A stretch of DNA of 64,000 nucleotides from Candidatus Endonucleibacter sp. (ex Gigantidas childressi) (GCA_030674875.1 JASXSU010000002.1:615001-679000); one strand, 5' to 3'; shown: positions 55,301-63,618, counted from the stretch's first letter. The notes: a model not told the origin generated them from the letters alone. Made by a program: numbers and translations.

Positions 55301-56174
55301 CTGTGTGGGCTTTTATCTCATGATGATTCATAGACTTAGTTTGATAAACCATTTTTGGTGCTTGAAAATCACCAATAAATTGCCATTTTTTCTTATTGTA
55401 AGACCATGATATGTTGGATTCTACAAAGGCCTTCTGGAAATGGGCATCACTAACCCCCGTTATTAATGGTAACTGTTTAAGGTCGATATCCTTCATTGAA
55501 ATGGTACCACTCCATTCAAAACTAGCCGGTGTTGTACCCTTACCATGACCAGAAACCTCTACTGATCCACTCCCTATCTCAAACCGAGCAACAAGATTTT
55601 TTATGCCATCATTGTCAACTAAAGATAAATAGTGGTTACTAAACTTATATACATAGCCGTTACCTTGAACGACTGACAATGATGTATTAGACGCATCAAT
55701 AACTCCTTGAAAGCTAAGCCAATCCAGAAATGCTAGGTGGCGTCGGCGGTCAGAATCAATGCCTTTGATGCCAGGAAGCACCCACCCACCAGTATCCGTC
55801 TGAATGACTTTAAGAAACGCGCCATTCACTGACAGATAATTAAAAACAGGTGTTAACTGCCAGAGACTGGTACAAAGATCTAGCTCTAGGTTGACTCTGT
55901 CAACCATAAATACAGGGATGTCAGCATCGATTCCCTGTAATTCCAAACCATTAATAGTCATGGTGGGCAATCCTTCATGCCAATCGACGGCCAGGGACTT
56001 AATTTTTATGGACGCATGTAGATGGTCACTCAAAAAGTGGATGATGCGTTCTTGAAAAATAGGCAGGCAAGCTATCAGTATTCGAGCTCCCACCACTGCT
56101 AGGAGAGCCACAAACAGGCTTGCCATCAGTAACCGCCAGCTCCAAGTTAGAAACTGTAATAAAATTAGCTTCAT
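52320..56174 (-). CDS. yhdP: AsmA-like envelope phospholipid transport protein YhdP
   Basis: The 1284-residue protein has one N-terminal membrane helix (LLMASLFVALLAVVGARILI) and a very long periplasmic beta-rich region, ending with the conserved AsmA-like C-terminus (LRDGKLKYLEADALKLFGVL, LRFNNGVITFDTPIEINGPS, VDASLAVTLPVTATLPIFSV). YhdP with TamB and YdbH bridges the envelope and moves phospholipids to the outer membrane. Length and domain order match the family (about 1270 residues). It directly follows the rng stop codon (TAA-ATG abutting), the standard rng-yhdP order; no separate ribosome site is visible, suggesting translational coupling that the decay of rng may disturb. The frame is clean throughout. 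Confidence 0.95.
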   Translation of the reverse strand: MKLILLQFLTWSWRLLMASLFVALLAVVGARILIACLPIFQERIIHFLSDHLHASIKIKSLAVDWHEGLPTMTINGLELQGIDADIPVFMVDRVNLELDLCTSLWQLTPVFNYLSVNGAFLKVIQTDTGGWVLPGIKGIDSDRRRHLAFLDWLSFQGVIDASNTSLSVVQGNGYVYKFSNHYLSLVDNDGIKNLVARFEIGSGSVEVSGHGKGTTPASFEWSGTISMKDIDLKQLPLITGVSDAHFQKAFVESNISWSYNKKKWQFIGDFQAPKMVYQTKSMNHHEIKAHTDFFIEGIKGSNWHIWLNDAYLQLDHQQPITGHWYIATKNLPEYSISIANKNLDLVSIATTLMNTELLPKLPTKLLNTLTPSGQIKDLAMRLYPSRQSFDFDLSAQLENVAVNAWKNAPAASNITGTLRMSMLKGYLDLDSQKFQLDLSKVFKNIWHYDSAKSRLYWGVVDNTYILKSDNINLQGSEGTLAGRLRLDIPFDKKPLTMALTVGLEKGSALHAKKYIPAGLKDLSSTMVEWLDGAIGQANIHMGGFLYNGVLQKTEEIMGSSWGLYFNVSNAEFNYHKDWPKVTMMSGNIYINNDLAEVSASTAKILDADLQKTFVRVPLKTKPIVSVHTLTTANNDTLHRILTETPINNLMDGMVKNWKMNGNLVAMLHLTIPIDKIKNIDVQVQGKIDDFSIGFPEYSTLIHKIHGDITFSTEDGLAAKSLTGLLFDKAIFASVSSVMSNDLPLSTKVRAQGRTDIQSISEWFDFPVLNIASGTPYYSADLVVNHTQNTTTLVVESDLQGLDVNLPKPLYKTANDQLPLTLKYTSHPTAKNLTVSIKGLGKAKIDWNAGMVMNQTSIMFAPQILMEARFPVADPGKILVTGFLPELDIEPWHTKFSNQTTSTIDLSILDNIVVSKIKIGKLRYNDFAINNALIGLEPDSQSLKLTVNSESVAGSLLIPERESQPYDLILDHITLPEISKKSFNIEDSFKLQIHPSAIPAADVLIKSMTFGSMTNGELAFNLREMPDGIKVESLQGVFPDMALKASAEWVERQGEQHTYVNAELELGEIGLKQVQKYLDLSSYIQTKDSKLTSRLNWPGSPIHADLSQISGSLDLRLRDGKLKYLEADALKLFGVLNAESLIRRLKFNFSDLYSSGISFDEVDGVLRFNNGVITFDTPIEINGPSSNFTLGGVIDINKNEVDASLAVTLPVTATLPIFSVLLGAAPQVGGAFFVVNKLMGKQIGQLASIHYSINGPIDSPSISLDRLFSNKSKPFSKDKPEKKKE

Positions 56175-56495
56175 TTATACGCGAACCACATCAAACTGTT
56201 CCTGATTATAGATAGGTTCCACTTGGAAACGAATCGGCTTATTAATAAATTATTCAAAGTTAGTAATATTTTTGGATTCTTCGGTTAGTAGTATGTCAAG
56301 CGCAGGCTCAGAGGCTAACACCACATACCCTTCACGTTCATAAGCATAAAAAACCCTCAAAACCTCCATAAGTATCTCATAACAAACGGTTTTAGTTGTT
56401 TTTAATTTGCCACTACCTTTACAGGTAGGACAAGGCTCAAATAATATATTCTCCAGCGACTCCCTAGTGCAATTTTTGGTTATTTCTGCTGAGAT
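56175..56495 (-). pseudogene. rng: Ribonuclease G, C-terminal remnant
   Basis: The reverse strand reads TKNCTRESLENILFEPCPTC, KGSGKLKTTKTVCYEIL, YVVLASEPALDILLTEESKN, then an in-frame TAA (56252-56250), then FINKPIRFQVEPIYNQEQFD and VVRV-stop. The CPTC zinc-link motif and the NQEQFDVV end are diagnostic of RNase G. About 100 of roughly 490 codons remain. Upstream similarity stops near 56495. Losing RNase G is tolerable where RNase E is present (known for the family). Confidence 0.9.
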
Positions 56496-56884
56496 TTATA
56501 CTCTACGCAGCTATCGGTCGGTCACGTTCTTCCGCGTTTCTAATGCGGAGAGAAATACCCACATGATTGCTCTTGGTATTAGGACAAAATAACGTGCAGG
56601 CTGAGAGATATGCGCTGTTAACCGAGCATTCTTGGTTCCTAGTGGGTTCTTTGGCCACCTGTACGGTTATCGACGCTCATTCATGAACTAATTATACAGT
56701 AGGATGCCCAGCTGTTATATCCTCGGCTTTTCATTTTTTGATTCTATTATTAGCATGGATAAACGCTGTTCGTTCAAGCCTTTTATCTACAAGGCCCCCA
56801 GAAGAACTCTGCCTACTTTGCCTTTATAAATATCGCCAGCGATACCCTTATTGCAAAATCTGGTGTTTGTTGACATAGTTATTG
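56496..56884. other. Unassigned stretch upstream of the rng remnant
   Basis: Should hold the 5' part of rng but no match is visible in any frame. GTTCTTCCGCGTTTCTAATG to GGAGAGAAATA and neighbouring sequence are unassigned. Confidence 0.3.
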
Positions 56885-57440
56885 CCTCAACTCAAACAGC
56901 TTTCTTAAGTTTACCCGATAAATATCTGTCTGGATTAAGTAAGACCTCGTGAGTCAAATCCCAATTTCTTATTGGTATCTTACCCCAGCGTTCAGGGGTT
57001 AGCTATTTTGCCTGCCTGTAAACTTTTTTGCGGTTATCCATGAACATCTCAGACTCACCACGATGCCATTGAGCAGGTATCAGAAATTTCAGTCCGCTTT
57101 GTTTGTGTTCTTCGTTGTACCACCGGACAAAGCCATGTCCACAGCTTCGTGCTGCTTCAACATCCAAAAATAGCTTGCGTGGGTATCCTGGACGGCACTG
57201 AAAGATTCTGAAAATAGCCTCAGAATAAGGATTGTCATCACTGGCTCTTGGGCTATTAAATGAGCTGACTACACCAAGGCGCTGTAAGGCGGAAAGCATG
57301 GTGCTACCTTTCATGGCACTACCATTGCCAGAGTGCAGTACTAATGGCGTACTGGTTGCGGAGATGCCAGACCTGATGCATGCTCAGTCGATTCCGTTTG
57401 ATGAACCTCTCATGTGATAATTCTACGACTGTAGATGTCT
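56885..57440 (-). pseudogene. IS3-family OrfB 3' fragment
   Basis: The frame 57003-57314 encodes MKGSTMLSALQRLGVV, SPRASDDNPYSEAIFRIFQ (catalytic region), RPGYPRKLFLDVEAARS and FVRWYNEEHKQSGLKFLIPA. After a stop, LTPERWGKIPIRNWDLTHEV continues. Upstream VLHSGNGSA precedes it. This is the C-terminal half of an IS3-family integrase-type OrfB, with Glu in DNPYSEA. Confidence 0.85.
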
Positions 57441-57454
57441 ATTGCCAGATAGAG

Positions 57455-57580
57455 GTCTTAGTATCAAGTTTGAAGTGCGACAAAAGTAGTTATTGGCGGA
57501 TTCATAAAAGCATTCCTCCGGTGTTTTATAAGTTAACCGCTTCCTTGGTCTTGTATTTAATTTGGCCGCGATGATATTAC
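57455..57580 (-). pseudogene. IS30-family (type C) right-end fragment
   Basis: TTAGTATCAAGTTTGAAGTG to CGATGATATTAC matches 51119-51233. It is cut where IS5 copy 4 starts. Confidence 0.75.
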
Positions 57581-58610
57581 GGGACCTCAGCATAACTCAA
57601 CAAAGACGATTATATTCTGGTAAAATATCGGCATGCAACAATCCTTCACAACACAGCCCAAACTCTTAGTTTCAGCCAGCGACCTAAATCATCCAAGTCT
57701 TCGTAGTCTGGATGATACAAAGGCGCTGCTGAAATGGTCAGAGATTGAGAAGTTATTATCCTCAATCTACGCCTCTAACACCGGTCGCCCCAGATATCCT
57801 CTGCTGACCTTGTTTCGAGCCTTATTGCTTGGAACATGGTATGGCTGATCCGATGTGCAGTTGGCTCAGTGCTTGTATATACCCGTCGCCTTTCAAGTTG
57901 CTACGTTGTTGGCTGCGTTCGCTCACCCCGATCACCTACTACTCGTAGGCTCACTGGGCTTCGCTTACTTGCTGCCTAGTAGCAATTTGAAATGCTTTGG
58001 GTATAGAGATCTTCTGTTTAGCAAGTTTTGTCACCTTGAACTTGGTAGAGCAGTTCCCGAGGCCTCCTCTTGGGACGCTTTCGAACACGACTTGTCGAAC
58101 ATCGTCTGTGTGATCAATTATTGGCAGAGATTAATCATCAGCTTGAAGCCAAAAACATCATCATGAGCTAAGGTCGCATTAATATCATTGATGCTACACC
58201 GATAGAGGCCGCGCGATCAGGTTCGGGCCACGCCAAAAGCGGAAAACCGACAAAAGATCCTGAAGCGGGCTGGCACGTTAAGAATTACAGTCGTGGTAAC
58301 AAAAAAAGCACCTATGGTTTTTCCGTTCATACCGGTGTCGATGAAGATGGCTTTATTCATAGGCAAAGCGTAACGCCTGGCAATGTTCATGATTCTCAGG
58401 AACGTGATACCCTGCTGGGGATGAAACGGCACTGTATGCGAATTCCGCTTACAGCTCTGAGCAGACCCGAGATAAATTAGCGCAGCTAGGTATTAAAGAT
58501 CAAGTCCAACGTAAGGGCTACAGAGGGAAGCCTCTATCGAAAGAAGATAGAACTCGTAACAAAGAAAGTTCAATTACCGTGACAAAAGTCGTTGGTTATA
58601 CTAAGGTCTC
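57581..58610 (+). mobile_element. IS5-family element, copy 4, with in-frame MITE
   Basis: Starts GGGACCTCAGCATAAC and ends TATACTAAGGTCTC. The transposase frame runs MQQSFTTQPKLLVSASDLN to ALLLGTWYG; a second open stretch (57855-58166) reads MQLAQCLY, the MITE-encoded 42 residues, then RDLLFSKFCHLELGRAVPEA without a stop. Later parts (DATPIEAARSGSGHAKSGKP, STYGFSVHTGVDEDGFIHR) follow in other frames, with a 3' deletion that joins NKES to the terminal SSITVTK segment. Confidence 0.88.
57880..58003 (-). mobile_element. Young 124-bp MITE-like repeat, read through in frame
   Basis: TA at 57878-57879 and 58004-58005. In this orientation the element plus TA encodes 42 residues (IPVAFQVATLLAAFAHPDHL to SNLKCFGY) with no stop, and the transposase frame resumes correctly. 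Same site as in copies 1 and 3. Confidence 0.92.
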
Positions 58611-58636
58611 ATCACATTTTTGGAGTTTCTGAAAAA

Positions 58637-59710
58637 ATGAGGGTATATAAAATTAAAGTTTTGTTGTGTTTACCAATAGTCATGACCATAAACGTTGCTT
58701 TTTCTCAAGAGATGTATCTTTATCCTAAAGCTTTTGATAAAAATATTGCTGTTGTAGAGCCGCATATATTAGGAAAAACCAGAGAGATCTATTGTGCAAG
58801 TCAGAGTGTATATGGAGAGTGTGTTTTTAGCTTTGAGACGTACTCCATAAATACTGATAGTGGTTATCATAGCTATATGAATATGCTAGGCGGATATGGA
58901 GCATGCCTACATAATTGGGCGAACGCTACCACTGGGACCAAAACACAAGCCAAGCTAGATCATATTCAAGGCGAGTTGGACGATTATCATAAAGATAGTA
59001 GTAATGATAAAATGATTTTTAAGCATGACGTTACAAATAAATGTTACACCCTTACAAGTAACGTGGCAAGTAGTATGATAAAAGACAACTACTTAAAAAT
59101 GTCTATAGTATATCATATGCCAAAAATGAATACATGGCTGGGTATTAAGAGCGACCCCAGTATATCTTCGTATCTATTATGCGTGGATCACTCTCAAATA
59201 ATAATAGACGAAATTAAAGACAGGAAAAAAGAGGCAGACAACAAAGTAGATTTACATCATTTATCTGTTTATACGGCATTATACATGAAAGAACCTGTAG
59301 CTGTGGCGATGCTAGAAAGTAAAGGAGATAATTATCATATTAAAGACATGGTTACTTATCCATACGCGCAGCTTGATGATAGAAAAAGTAGTGTGGTTCA
59401 GGGGGCTGAAGAAGCTCTGTTAAATTTTATAATCAGAGAGGTTAAGAGAAAAGAGCATATAAAGCAGGTTATAATTACGCATCACGTATGCAAGGACGAG
59501 GAATTACTTAAGAAGGGCTGGGTATTAGAGGGCATAACCGATCAGATAGACGTACTAACCAACACAGAAGAAGATATAACCAACACAGAAGAAGATATAC
59601 TCAACATAGAAGAAGACCTAATCAATCAGATTGACCTACAAAGCAACACAACAAAGCCAAAAGATAGACGTAGAAAAAAACATTCCCATTTTTGTGGCTT
59701 TTTCAAGTAG
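58637..59710 (+). CDS. Orphan secreted protein with acidic heptapeptide repeats
   Basis: The 357-residue product begins with a Sec-type signal (VYKIKVLLCLPIVMTINVAF, cleavage probably after FSQ). The mature part contains six or more cysteines spread over EIYCASQSVYGECVFSF, CLHNWANA, NKCYTLTS and YLLCVDHSQ. Near the end are three 7-residue repeats (TNTEEDI, TNTEEDI, LNIEEDL), encoded by a 21-bp tandem repeat at about 59560-59622, then a basic tail KPKDRRRKKHSHFCGFFK. No family recognised. ATG 58637 is the likely start; the upstream in-frame GTG at 58592 lies inside the IS5 terminus. The IS5 end is 26 bp upstream and IS256/IS4 debris follows. Confidence 0.65.
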   Translation: MRVYKIKVLLCLPIVMTINVAFSQEMYLYPKAFDKNIAVVEPHILGKTREIYCASQSVYGECVFSFETYSINTDSGYHSYMNMLGGYGACLHNWANATTGTKTQAKLDHIQGELDDYHKDSSNDKMIFKHDVTNKCYTLTSNVASSMIKDNYLKMSIVYHMPKMNTWLGIKSDPSISSYLLCVDHSQIIIDEIKDRKKEADNKVDLHHLSVYTALYMKEPVAVAMLESKGDNYHIKDMVTYPYAQLDDRKSSVVQGAEEALLNFIIREVKRKEHIKQVIITHHVCKDEELLKKGWVLEGITDQIDVLTNTEEDITNTEEDILNIEEDLINQIDLQSNTTKPKDRRRKKHSHFCGFFK

Positions 59711-59721
59711 CTCCATATACT

Positions 59722-59755
59722 CGTTACCATTGAAGGTGAGGGGTAGGCAGGGGCT
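59722..59755 (+). repeat. Left end of an old-family repeat
   Basis: TACTCGTTACCATTGAAGGT and GGGGTAGGC are the left end; the remainder is replaced by IS256 sequence from about 59755, as if the IS inserted into the repeat. Confidence 0.6.
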
Positions 59756-59890
59756 GTAAAACAAACTGTGTAACTGCCCGTTTAGATATGAGGAACTAGC
59801 CGCTCCTCAAAATCAATTATAAAACGATTTAGCGCTGATTTCCAATCCCTGATCGGCATCGTCCATTTTTTGGATGCGGCCTCAACGGCC
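59752..59890 (-). pseudogene. IS256-family transposase C-terminal remnant
   Basis: The reverse translation AVEAASKKWTMPIRDWKSAL then NRFIIDFEERLVPHI-stop matches the conserved end of IS256-type (MULE-related) transposases (ISKKWTMPI..W..ALN.F...F..R). The 3' terminal sequence CAGTTACACAGTTTGTTTTA follows. It abuts the IS4 element at 59890. Confidence 0.75.
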
Positions 59891-60764
59891 TATGTACGGG
59901 ACAAAACATTTAGCAGATCTAAAAAGTGGTTTGATCATTTTTTGCACAGCTGTTTTTGAGTACCCGTCTAAGCCTAATCGAAACAGACTCTTGGCTGGAC
60001 AGTAATGCTTGTTCAGCTGCAATTGATTTGCATTTCCATAACACCAGCGCCCTACTAGTAGGCACCACACAATAGCAATCGTCAGTAGTCCCATCAGTTT
60101 ATCCATCCGGTCAAGGTTCGTCATATGTGTGGACTCCAAATCAAAGCCACGACTTTTTAGATTGCCAAACATGGTTTCAATACTCCAGCGCTTACTATAG
60201 TCATCTATTATGCTGTCTGGCTTTTTAGTAGCTACGACGATCAACAATCCTTTCAGTGTTCGACGGGCTGCAATATAGAGCGATACTCCAGATAATTCCT
60301 TTTTGCTATGCCACGTTACTGTTTGATTGCTTATAACGCCTCGGCATAGCTTGCCAATGGCGATTTTTTTGCTTCAATGTTCCACCACATTGTTTCTTTT
60401 AACCCGAATTCTGCATAACAGTTTGTTTTGACGTAACCAGTCTAAACCTTTCGTGGCCTATAAACTCACGATCTGCCAGAAGGTATCCATTCGCTTTATG
60501 GGAATGAGATTTAGTACACGCTCCATTACCGCTATGCGTTCATCGGTATTGGAGTTTCCTCCTTTTTTGTCAAGACACTCCCAAACAATGGGAATTGAGG
60601 TTGCTTGCCACGCAATTGATACCACCAGATAGTTGACGTTTTTGGAGCCATGCTTCCAGTTGGTTCTCTCCATGCGCAGGGTAAAGCGATCCATGTCCAG
60701 CAGCTCAGAATCAGCTCACCTAGCTGCTCAAAACTGTAGTCATAGTCAGCGAAAAATCGCTTTA
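59890..60764 (-). mobile_element. IS4-family element, truncated at a MITE
   Basis: Terminus CTATGTACGGGACAAAACA. The reverse transposase pieces are KRWSIETMFGNLKSRGFDLE (Glu), LIVVATKKPDSIIDDYSKR, MDRFTLRMERTNWKHGSKN (Asp) and RFFADYDYSFEQLGEL. The IS sequence stops at the MITE (60765); the part that should follow (SESSYRR, N-terminal) is missing beyond 60890. Confidence 0.85.
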
Positions 60765-60888
60765 TACCCAAAGCATTTCAAATTGCTACTAGGCAGCAAG
60801 TAAGCGAAGTCCAGTGAGCCTACGAGTAGTAGGTGATCGGGGTGAGCGAACGCAGCCAACAACGTAGAAACTTGAAAGGCGACGGGTA
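60765..60888 (+). mobile_element. Young 124-bp MITE-like repeat at an IS4 break
   Basis: Left flank GCTT-TA identical to the 49347 insertion. The right flank is unrelated (TAAAAACACATGATTG) instead of IS4 sequence, so one side has been exchanged or deleted. Confidence 0.92.
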
Positions 60889-61290
60889 TAAAAACACATG
60901 ATTGTTGTTAGCATATAAGATGATACCGATAGCCTTGTGTATCATGTGTGCTAAACTTGCTAAAATTGTGAGCTTATCAAGTAACAGTTATTCGTTCAAC
61001 CTTGAAAAATAGGCACTAAAATAATCTATTTACTGGCCCACAGAGATATGATCCGCGAGAATTGCTAGATTTTTCCTGTGATGGTAACTTTTAGTATGAG
61101 CGAAGGTTTGAGGAAATAGCTTCAAAATCAAGATCATACAATAATAGCAGGTATGTTATCTCGCATAATAAAATTACTAATTTGCACAAATATCACAACT
61201 AATACAGATTGTTTAAGGAACTTTTCAAGTAGATCAGAGTCTAATAAAATATGAAAGTTCAAACAACAATAGCTTAGTAAGGTGATTGAG
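60889..61290. other. Spacer before the small orphan gene
   Basis: No gene, IS end or repeat recognised. Confidence 0.4.
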
Positions 61291-61599
61291 ATGCAAATAA
61301 ATCCCATAAAGCATATGATAACATTGTATCATGACGAGACTGACTCCTCATTCCCTAGAGATTCAAGCTCCACAAAAATAAGTGATTTTGCCGAGGAATG
61401 TTCATTATTTGTGCATTTATTCAGGGTTCGTCCTGAAAGTATGGCTCCTTTCCTTTGGAAAAATAATAAAGATCTAGAGATGAGATATCAACGCAAAATG
61501 CGAAAAGTGCAGAAAAAAAAAGGTTGCTCAGAAGGCCTGTTTCATAAACAGAAACACTGGTCAGAAGAGTTCACAGACCAAGATGACAGCGATATTTAA
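61291..61599 (+). CDS. Small orphan protein, 102 aa
   Basis: Charged soluble protein with no recognised domain, signal peptide or membrane segment. The middle reads FAEECSLFVHLFRVRPESMA and the C-terminal third is very basic then acidic (YQRKMRKVQKKKGCSEG, then SEEFTDQDDSDI). AAGG eight bases before ATG 61291 is a good ribosome site; the in-frame GTG at 61282 overlaps it. The intact frame in a decayed neighbourhood supports a real gene, but it is short. Confidence 0.5.
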   Translation: MQINPIKHMITLYHDETDSSFPRDSSSTKISDFAEECSLFVHLFRVRPESMAPFLWKNNKDLEMRYQRKMRKVQKKKGCSEGLFHKQKHWSEEFTDQDDSDI

Positions 61600-61725
61600 A
61601 TCTCGCATCAGCTTGCAATAAAACGTTTTTAAAATATACATTGTTAATGTTTTGGTAATTATTCGTATTTTACTATACCAAGCGAAGCTTTCCGCAAATT
61701 CAAGTATGAAGTTTATCACAATTTA

Positions 61726-61842
61726 TTCCCGTTACCATTGAAGGTGTAAGTAGAAGACAAGCGATCGAAACCCACATAAGTCTAATAGTAGTAGATGATG
61801 TGGGTGAGCTAGAGAGGTCAACAACATCATTGGTAACTGGTA
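61726..61842 (+). repeat. Old-family repeat
   Basis: Left TTCCCGTTACCATTGAAGGT, right CATCATTGGTAACTGGTA. The core has a perfect 8-bp outer stem ACCCACAT/ATGTGGGT and inner TCTA/TAGA, both different from the young version yet fully paired. Confidence 0.8.
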
Positions 61843-61869
61843 TATGATTGCCCTCAACTAACTTTGTGT

Positions 61870-62040
61870 AAAAATGCTTTTCTTTAGGACATAAATCTGG
61901 CATCGTTACTAGCAGGTCAGGTGTTAAGAATACTCCGTCATCACTTCGTCTCTTCGCCTCTTACCGGAGAAAAAGAGTAGGATTTTATATTCAGATTCAC
62001 TCTTCTTTCACCTAGTTAGATGATGCTTTTCAGATCTGGA
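61870..62040 (-). pseudogene. IS30-family (type A) 5'-end scrap, diverged
   Basis: TGCTTTTCTTTAGGACATAA, CCGTCATCACTTCGTCTCTT and ACCTAGTTAGATGATGC match 15330-15470 with about one difference in six. It is an older copy of the IS than those at 14157 and 44942. Confidence 0.6.
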
Positions 62041-62200
62041 AGGGCATTCTAATGATAGAATTACGGCTGTATTTTTTAAAGAAACAACCTATTTTACGTA
62101 TTTCAGGCTAAAATCAGTATCACAGTCAACAAGCTACCAAAGGGGTCTCAACAGCACCGCCTACGGAAGTATCTGACGAATTATAAATGAGACTAAAGTA

Positions 62201-63541
62201 TTGAGTGGTTTTCTAGGCATATTTCGCAAGAAAAAAAACACCTCCTCCGAGGCTAAGATGAGCGCCGCCAGCTCACAGCAGAAGCCTACGGTTAAAAACT
62301 CCTCTCCCCCCCCTCACCCCAAAAAAACACATCAAACAAAAAACAACTGGAGTCTAAGCCAATTCAACGTAGAGCCTGAGGTAGGAAAAACTCTCTTTCA
62401 TGATTTTGAATTGCCAGAGGGCTTAATGCACGCCATTTACGACCAAGGGTTCAAGTACTGCACCCCCATACAAGCTGAAGTATTAAGTAGCACTTTGGCG
62501 GGAATGGATGCCATAGGAAAAGCTCAAACAGGCACTGGCAAAACAGCAGCTTTTCTCATTAGTACGATCACACAACTTGTCACCATACCACCACCATCCC
62601 CCCGATATCTTGGTGAGCCTAGAGCAATTATTATTGCCCCAACCAGAGAGCTAGCACTACAGATAGGCAACGATGCAGAACAATTAACCAAGTATCTACC
62701 ATTTCATGTTGTTACTGTGGTAGGAGGTATGGACTATGACAAGCAGCTTAAACAACTAACAGAGAACTACGTCGATATTCTTGTTGCAACTCCGGGGCGA
62801 CTTCTTGACTATTGCGAACGCAAAGAACTTCATCTTGACCTTGTTGAAACACTGATCATAGATGAGGCCGACCGTATGCTGGATATGGGCTTTATTCCTC
62901 AAGTTAAACGAATCGTCAGAATGACTCCCCGCCTCGGCGAACGTCAAACTTTGTTGTTTTCTGCAACATATACCGATGAAGTGCTTAGGCTAGGAGAGCA
63001 ATGGACTTGGAATCCAGTAAAAATAGAAATTGAGCCAGACAACATTGTTACAGATACGGTTGATCAAAAAATATACATTGTCACCAGCGAGCAGAAATAC
63101 CGTCTGCTGGTGAATATTATTAATAAAAACCAACTAAAGCGAGTTATTGTCTTCACTAACAGGAGAGATCAAACCCGACACTTGACTGAGAAATTACAAA
63201 AAACAGGTATCAATGCAGAGCAGATTTCCGGTGAAATTCCGCAGAATAAACGACTCAGAACTCTTGACAATTTTCGCAACGGCAAGATAAACATATTAGT
63301 TGCTACTGATGTTGCAGGCAGGGGCATTCACATTGACGATATCAGTCATGTCATCAATTACCATCTACCAGAAAACCTGGAAGACTATATACATAGAATT
63401 GGTCGAACCGGGCGAGCCGGTGCTAGTGGTATCAGTATCAGTTTTGCCTGTGAAAATGACTCTTTTCTGATACCTGAACTGGAGAAATTGTTAGGATCCA
63501 AGCTGAATACTGAATACCCCTCGGCTGACCTCCTTACCTAA
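62201..63541 (+). CDS. rhlB: DEAD-box ATP-dependent RNA helicase RhlB-like
   Basis: The 446-residue helicase, degradosome-associated in enterobacteria, has all DEAD-box motifs: Q motif [13 protein letters not shown], Walker [32 protein letters not shown] (here [13 protein letters not shown]), SAT in LLFSATYTD, and the C-terminal [12 protein letters not shown] and [10 protein letters not shown]. The N-terminal 50 residues are low-complexity and basic ([27 protein letters not shown]), like pseudomonad RhlB extensions. The start is uncertain: the TTG used here gives [12 protein letters not shown]; the next Met is residue 20. [11 protein letters not shown] and [13 protein letters not shown] favour RhlB over other DEAD-box paralogues. 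Confidence 0.88.
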   Translation: MSGFLGIFRKKKNTSSEAKMSAASSQQKPTVKNSSPPPHPKKTHQTKNNWSLSQFNVEPEVGKTLFHDFELPEGLMHAIYDQGFKYCTPIQAEVLSSTLAGMDAIGKAQTGTGKTAAFLISTITQLVTIPPPSPRYLGEPRAIIIAPTRELALQIGNDAEQLTKYLPFHVVTVVGGMDYDKQLKQLTENYVDILVATPGRLLDYCERKELHLDLVETLIIDEADRMLDMGFIPQVKRIVRMTPRLGERQTLLFSATYTDEVLRLGEQWTWNPVKIEIEPDNIVTDTVDQKIYIVTSEQKYRLLVNIINKNQLKRVIVFTNRRDQTRHLTEKLQKTGINAEQISGEIPQNKRLRTLDNFRNGKINILVATDVAGRGIHIDDISHVINYHLPENLEDYIHRIGRTGRAGASGISISFACENDSFLIPELEKLLGSKLNTEYPSADLLT

Positions 63542-63618
63542 GATACGCTTTTGCAAGTTAGCCTATAGTGAAAGCTGCAGAAAATGGAGATAAAAAAATA
63601 CTTTTTTAAAACCCTTTA

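Noticed and set aside
57855-58060. Conserved peptide HPDHLLLVGS seen in many open frames as a protein family
   Set aside because: It is the translation of the mobile repeat in one frame, recurring wherever the repeat lands, including in antisense and non-coding contexts.
58592-58636. Upstream start for the secreted orphan protein
   Set aside because: The added residues are encoded by the IS5 terminal repeat and would bury the signal peptide.
6778-60888. Regularly recurring palindromic repeats as a CRISPR array
   Set aside because: Copies are kilobases apart, TA-flanked and inside genes, with no spacers in tandem and no cas genes.
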